DNA of 17,335 nt from Clostridiales bacterium. GTDB lineage: Bacteria > Bacillota > Clostridia > Oscillospirales > Acutalibacteraceae. How positions within the stretch are numbered: the first letter of the stretch is position 1; the number at the start of each line of letters is the position of its first letter. Under the pieces are notes generated by a model. That model worked only from the letters and a program-made list of their open reading frames with translations. It did no database searches and had not been told where the DNA came from. A program made the translations under genes and the position numbers. Positions 15,027-17,335 of the stretch are shown here, piece after piece. The stretch is taken from positions 1 through 17,335 of the forward strand of contig JAJQGZ010000205.1 of NCBI GenBank assembly GCA_021200075.1, read 5' to 3'.

Positions 15027-15053
15027 TGCACAAAAGTAATATTTTGTGCAATT
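15024..15053. repeat. Perfect palindrome with 12-bp arms and 6-bp centre at the recombinase promoter
   Basis: AATTGCACAAAA (15024-15035), GTAATA centre, TTTTGTGCAATT (15042-15053). It overlaps the -10 and the predicted transcription start of the recombinase gene. Taken as 11-6-11 it has the exact geometry of dif-type recombination sites; it could equally be an operator. There is no U-run after it, so it is not a terminator. Confidence 0.8.
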
Positions 15054-15061
15054 TAGGGGAG

Positions 15062-15099
15062 CTAAAATTGCATTTTTGGTATTTTTATTACAATTTTAG
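15062..15099. repeat. Second inverted repeat in the recombinase leader
   Basis: CTAAAATTG (15062-15070) and CAATTTTAG (15091-15099) are perfect 9-bp arms around a 20-base T-rich loop. It lies in the untranslated leader about 70 bases before the start codon. Its role is unknown. Confidence 0.6.
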
Positions 15100-15166
15100 A
15101 ATTATTGCTTATATAAGTTTATTAAATAACATTCAAATTTTTTAATTAATTATTGAGGTAAATATT

Positions 15167-16147
15167 ATGCGTAAAGAAGACTTTCCTGCACTGCCGAATT
15201 TGGTTCAGAAGTATCTTATTTATATTGAAGCTGTTAAGGGTCACAGCGAATTATCCGTGCTTGAATACGCTTCCGACCTGCGTACATTTTTCAGATACAT
15301 TGCCAGATTAAAAGGTCTGTATCCAATGGACACTGATGATAATGATATTAACATATCCAATCTTGATATAGAATTTATTAAAAATATTCAACTAACTGAC
15401 GCATATCAGTTTTTAATATATTGTAAAGATGTTCGTATGAATAACGAAGCAACTCGTGCAAGGCGTGTTATTGCCGTCAGGCGTTTTTATTCATATTTAA
15501 CTGATAATTTGGGTCTGATTGAAACAAATCCGATGAAAAATTTGGATATTCCTAAAATAAAGAAATCCTTGCCGAAATATCTCACACTTGAAGAATCCGA
15601 ATTATTACTCTCTGTAATAGATGGTAAAAATAAAGAAAGAGATTATGCCATAATAACATTGTTTTTAAACTGCGGAATAAGGCTCAGCGAACTTGTTTCA
15701 ATTGATTATACCGATATAAAATCCGACGGAACTATTGTTATAACCGGTAAAGGAAATAAGGAAAGAAAACTGTATCTGAATACTGCCTGTTTAACGGCAA
15801 TAGCCGACTATATGAAGGTTCGCCCAAATGATAAAGTTAAGGACAAAGCTTTGTTTTTAAGTTCACGAAATCAGCGTATAAGCAAAAGAACCGTACAGAA
15901 CTTAGTTGATAAATATCTTGAAAAAGCCAGTCTCGGAGGACGAGGTTTGTCTGTTCATAAGCTTCGCCACACAGCCGCAACGCTGATGTACAGACACGGT
16001 GACGCAGATTTGCTTTTACTAAAGGAAATATTGGGTCACGAAAATCTCGGCACAACCGAAATTTATACGCATATCAGCAGCGACGCCGCAAAAAAAGCAA
16101 TTGATTCCAATCCACTTGCAGGAGAAAAATCAAATTGGAAAAAGTAG
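15167..16147 (+). CDS. Tyrosine recombinase, XerC/XerD type
   Basis: A site-specific DNA recombinase of 326 residues. The N-terminal SAM-like DNA-binding domain covers about 10-115 and the catalytic domain 135-308. All catalytic residues are visible: Arg172 (CGIRLSELV), Lys195 (GKGNKERK), His264 and Arg267 (HKLRH), His291 (LGHENLGTTEIYTH) and nucleophile Tyr300. The sequence fits chromosomal XerC/XerD proteins, which resolve chromosome dimers at dif, better than phage integrases, but assignment to C or D is not possible by eye. Length is slightly above the usual 295-305, partly through an insertion near 52-75. GAGGT at 15155-15159 precedes ATG 15167. The convergent SpoIIM-like gene ends 5 bases downstream when its frame is restored. 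Confidence 0.9.
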   Translation: MRKEDFPALPNLVQKYLIYIEAVKGHSELSVLEYASDLRTFFRYIARLKGLYPMDTDDNDINISNLDIEFIKNIQLTDAYQFLIYCKDVRMNNEATRARRVIAVRRFYSYLTDNLGLIETNPMKNLDIPKIKKSLPKYLTLEESELLLSVIDGKNKERDYAIITLFLNCGIRLSELVSIDYTDIKSDGTIVITGKGNKERKLYLNTACLTAIADYMKVRPNDKVKDKALFLSSRNQRISKRTVQNLVDKYLEKASLGGRGLSVHKLRHTAATLMYRHGDADLLLLKEILGHENLGTTEIYTHISSDAAKKAIDSNPLAGEKSNWKK

Positions 16148-16152
16148 TTTCA

Positions 16153-16828
16153 TTATAAATTTACTACATTATAAAGAGCTGTTTGAGCGCCGGCGCTTAT
16201 AAGTGACGCAATCAATACCGCTATTCCGAAAAAAAAGTATATTTTTTTAAATACGGCTTAATTTCAAAAGTAACGCCCCCCTCTTGCTTTGTGATTTTTA
16301 CAAGATTTTTGGACATATCTGCGCTTATACACAATGTATAAATTATTATGGTTACGAAAATTGCGACGGACGGTATAATCATTAAAACACTGTATACCGT
16401 GCCTTTTCCGGAATAATTAACAAGATAATAAGCTATTTTTAAGCCATATTCAAAGCCAATGAATACGGGTATTATATTCATAACAATATAGCCTGCAAGC
16501 GAGAAGCCGAGAAAAATTATTATTAAAAATAATACCATATATAAACAGGCGCTCGATAGGAATAAATTTATAAACGATATATTTTTAGGCTCAAGAATAT
16601 CGTCGAGAGTATCGCTTGTTACCGCTTTATAAAATGAAGCTCCGATTGCAAGTGCGCAGGAGTATATAATTATCGAATAAAATAAATATTTATCCCTATT
16701 AAAATCAAATCCTATTGATGATAATATCGGTTTCTTTTTTGATTTTATAATTTTATTTGTATCATTTTTTGTGCATTCATTATCAGGAAGCTGTTTACGG
16801 TTTCGGATTTTTCATAAGTTTCGTTCAT
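16153..16828 (-). pseudogene. SpoIIM-like (DUF95) membrane protein with two frameshifts
   Basis: The start ATG at 16828 overlaps the stop of the upstream gene (ATGA, 16825-16828). The frame (MNETYEK) breaks at an A5 run on the minus strand (16808-16812). It continues in another frame as IRNRKQLPDNEC...YTFFSE, which stops at 16221, where a T8 run (16229-16236 as A8 on the plus strand) breaks it again. One extra base in each run gives about 225 residues ending FGIAVLIASLISAGAQ...NVVNL, stopping 5 bases from the xer stop. It has five or so hydrophobic helices and the FLGFSLAG...FIGFEYGLKIAYYL pattern of stage II sporulation protein M, a forespore-engulfment factor; this match is from memory of the family. 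Location next to a xer gene also fits. Confidence 0.7.
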
Positions 16829-17215
16829 CTTTTACCGGCTTTCAGTCTTAATAAAGCGGAAAGAAGTGATGAAATTATTATAAGCACTGTTTTTATTATG
16901 AGAAATATAACTTGTTCGCCGTTTAAACAAAAATTGATAATTACAACTAACATCAGCGGAAATACGAAAATCAGCGAAAGCGGAAAAAGATTATTTTTAA
17001 ATTCACCGATTGATATATGCGAAATTATAAATGCACAAATAAAGACAACCCCGATTGCTGCATATTTGCAAATATCGAGATCAATATCAAGCTTTAAAAG
17101 TATCAACGAAAGCAAAGACAGCAGTGCCGAAACGGAGATAACCGATGATACCGTTATTTTTAATTATGTATCTTATAAGTAAGCCTTTTATATTTACAAC
17201 TTTAATTTTAGGCAT
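16825..17215 (-). pseudogene. Small four-helix membrane protein with one frameshift
   Basis: The first ATG (17215) follows AAGAAG and encodes MPKIKVVNIKGLLIRYIIK. The frame then breaks at an A5 run on the minus strand (17157-17161) and continues as ITVSSVISVSALLSLLSLIL... to the stop at 16825. Removing one A gives 129 residues with four hydrophobic segments and a basic end (LRLKAGKR). Without correction only an internal TTG (17115) could start the 96-residue remainder. Size and topology resemble the TIGR04086-type small membrane proteins of Clostridia, but I cannot confirm that. It is translationally coupled to the SpoIIM-like gene. Confidence 0.6.
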
Positions 17216-17263
17216 AAAATAATCTTCTTGAATATCCAATAAATAATATTCAGAAAGGTTATT

Positions 17264-17294
17264 ATTTTAGAACAATATTATTGGGCTTTGTCAA
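17264..17294 (-). promoter_or_regulatory. Possible promoter of the minus-strand membrane-protein operon
   Basis: Reading the minus strand: TTGACA (17294-17289), 19-base spacer, TAAAAT (17269-17264). The spacer is longer than ideal. A TGAATAT/ATATTCA hairpin (17229-17252) lies in the resulting leader, just before the binding site. Confidence 0.4.
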
Positions 17295-17335
17295 GAAAAG
17301 TGTGTAAGTTTTTTAAAATATGCAAAAGATTTAAG

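Noticed and set aside
15167..16147. Phage or genomic-island integrase using the tRNA-Gln as target
   Set aside because: The protein has Xer-type motifs and a SpoIIM-like neighbour, and it lies 4.4 kb from the tRNA fragment with intact radA between, so no element boundary joins them.
16757..17182. A 141-residue plus-strand ORF
   Set aside because: It lies antisense to the two coupled membrane-protein genes, has no ribosome binding site, and the minus-strand frames have coherent hydrophobic helices and an ATGA overlap.
17281..17335. Possible insertion-sequence end near the right edge (GGGCTTTGTCAAG...)
   Set aside because: No matching inverted end, target duplication or transposase is in the window; the TTGACA it contains fits a promoter for the minus-strand genes equally well.
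1..17335. CRISPR array, toxin-antitoxin pair, restriction system or retron
   Set aside because: I found no regularly spaced repeats, no paired small toxin-like ORFs, and no nuclease, helicase or reverse transcriptase motifs in any plausible gene.

Overview
The window reads as a chromosomal segment of a low-GC, AT-rich Firmicute of class Clostridia, most likely an Oscillospiraceae/Ruminococcaceae-type gut bacterium. The indications are the ecfA1-ecfA2-ecfT-truA order, a ClpE-like unfoldase, tRNAs with encoded CCA, consensus sigma-A promoters, FN3-type secreted proteins and sporulation-type genes (cwlD, spoIIM). The lineage assignment is an inference; there is no rRNA in the window.

Region 1 (1-9020) is one long co-directional run of nine intact genes with overlapping or closely spaced ends: the 3' part of an RlmI-like methyltransferase, the ECF transporter energizing module (ecfA1, ecfA2, ecfT), pseudouridine synthase truA, a DUF5711-like membrane-anchored protein, a CvpA-family protein, phosphatidylglycerophosphate synthase pgsA, and a Clp unfoldase with an N-terminal zinc finger. 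It combines vitamin or metal uptake, tRNA modification, lipid synthesis and protein quality control.

Region 2 (9037-9750) is a five-tRNA operon (Gly-TCC, Arg-TCT, His-GTG, Gln-TTG, Lys-TTT) with a perfect TTGACA-17-TATAAT promoter, a leader of about 150 nt and a strong intrinsic terminator.

Region 3 (9.75-12.0 kb) is accessory. It holds a 71-residue unknown protein and two secreted FN3-type paralogs that share an almost identical 5' signal-peptide cassette. Each paralog is preceded by an A-tract that puts the ribosome-binding-site-proximal ATG out of frame. Between them lies an inverted 24-bp exact copy of the tRNA-Gln 3' end, and after them a degraded secreted-protein remnant. The second paralog carries a transglutaminase-like tail with no catalytic-Cys segment.

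Region 4 (12.0-17.2 kb) has a CwlD-type amidase with two single-base frameshifts, an intact radA, a convergent methyltransferase on the minus strand, and a Xer-type tyrosine recombinase. The recombinase promoter overlaps a perfect 12-6-12 palindrome with dif-like geometry. On the minus strand follow two overlapping membrane-protein genes, one SpoIIM-like, both with single-base frameshifts. The housekeeping genes are intact, while the frameshifts fall in sporulation-type and accessory genes. This suggests ongoing loss of sporulation, unless the indels are sequencing errors.

I see no complete defence system, CRISPR array or insertion sequence. The most unusual signals are the homopolymer-frameshift cluster, the paired A-tract leaders, the inverted tRNA-Gln fragment and the palindrome at the recombinase promoter.
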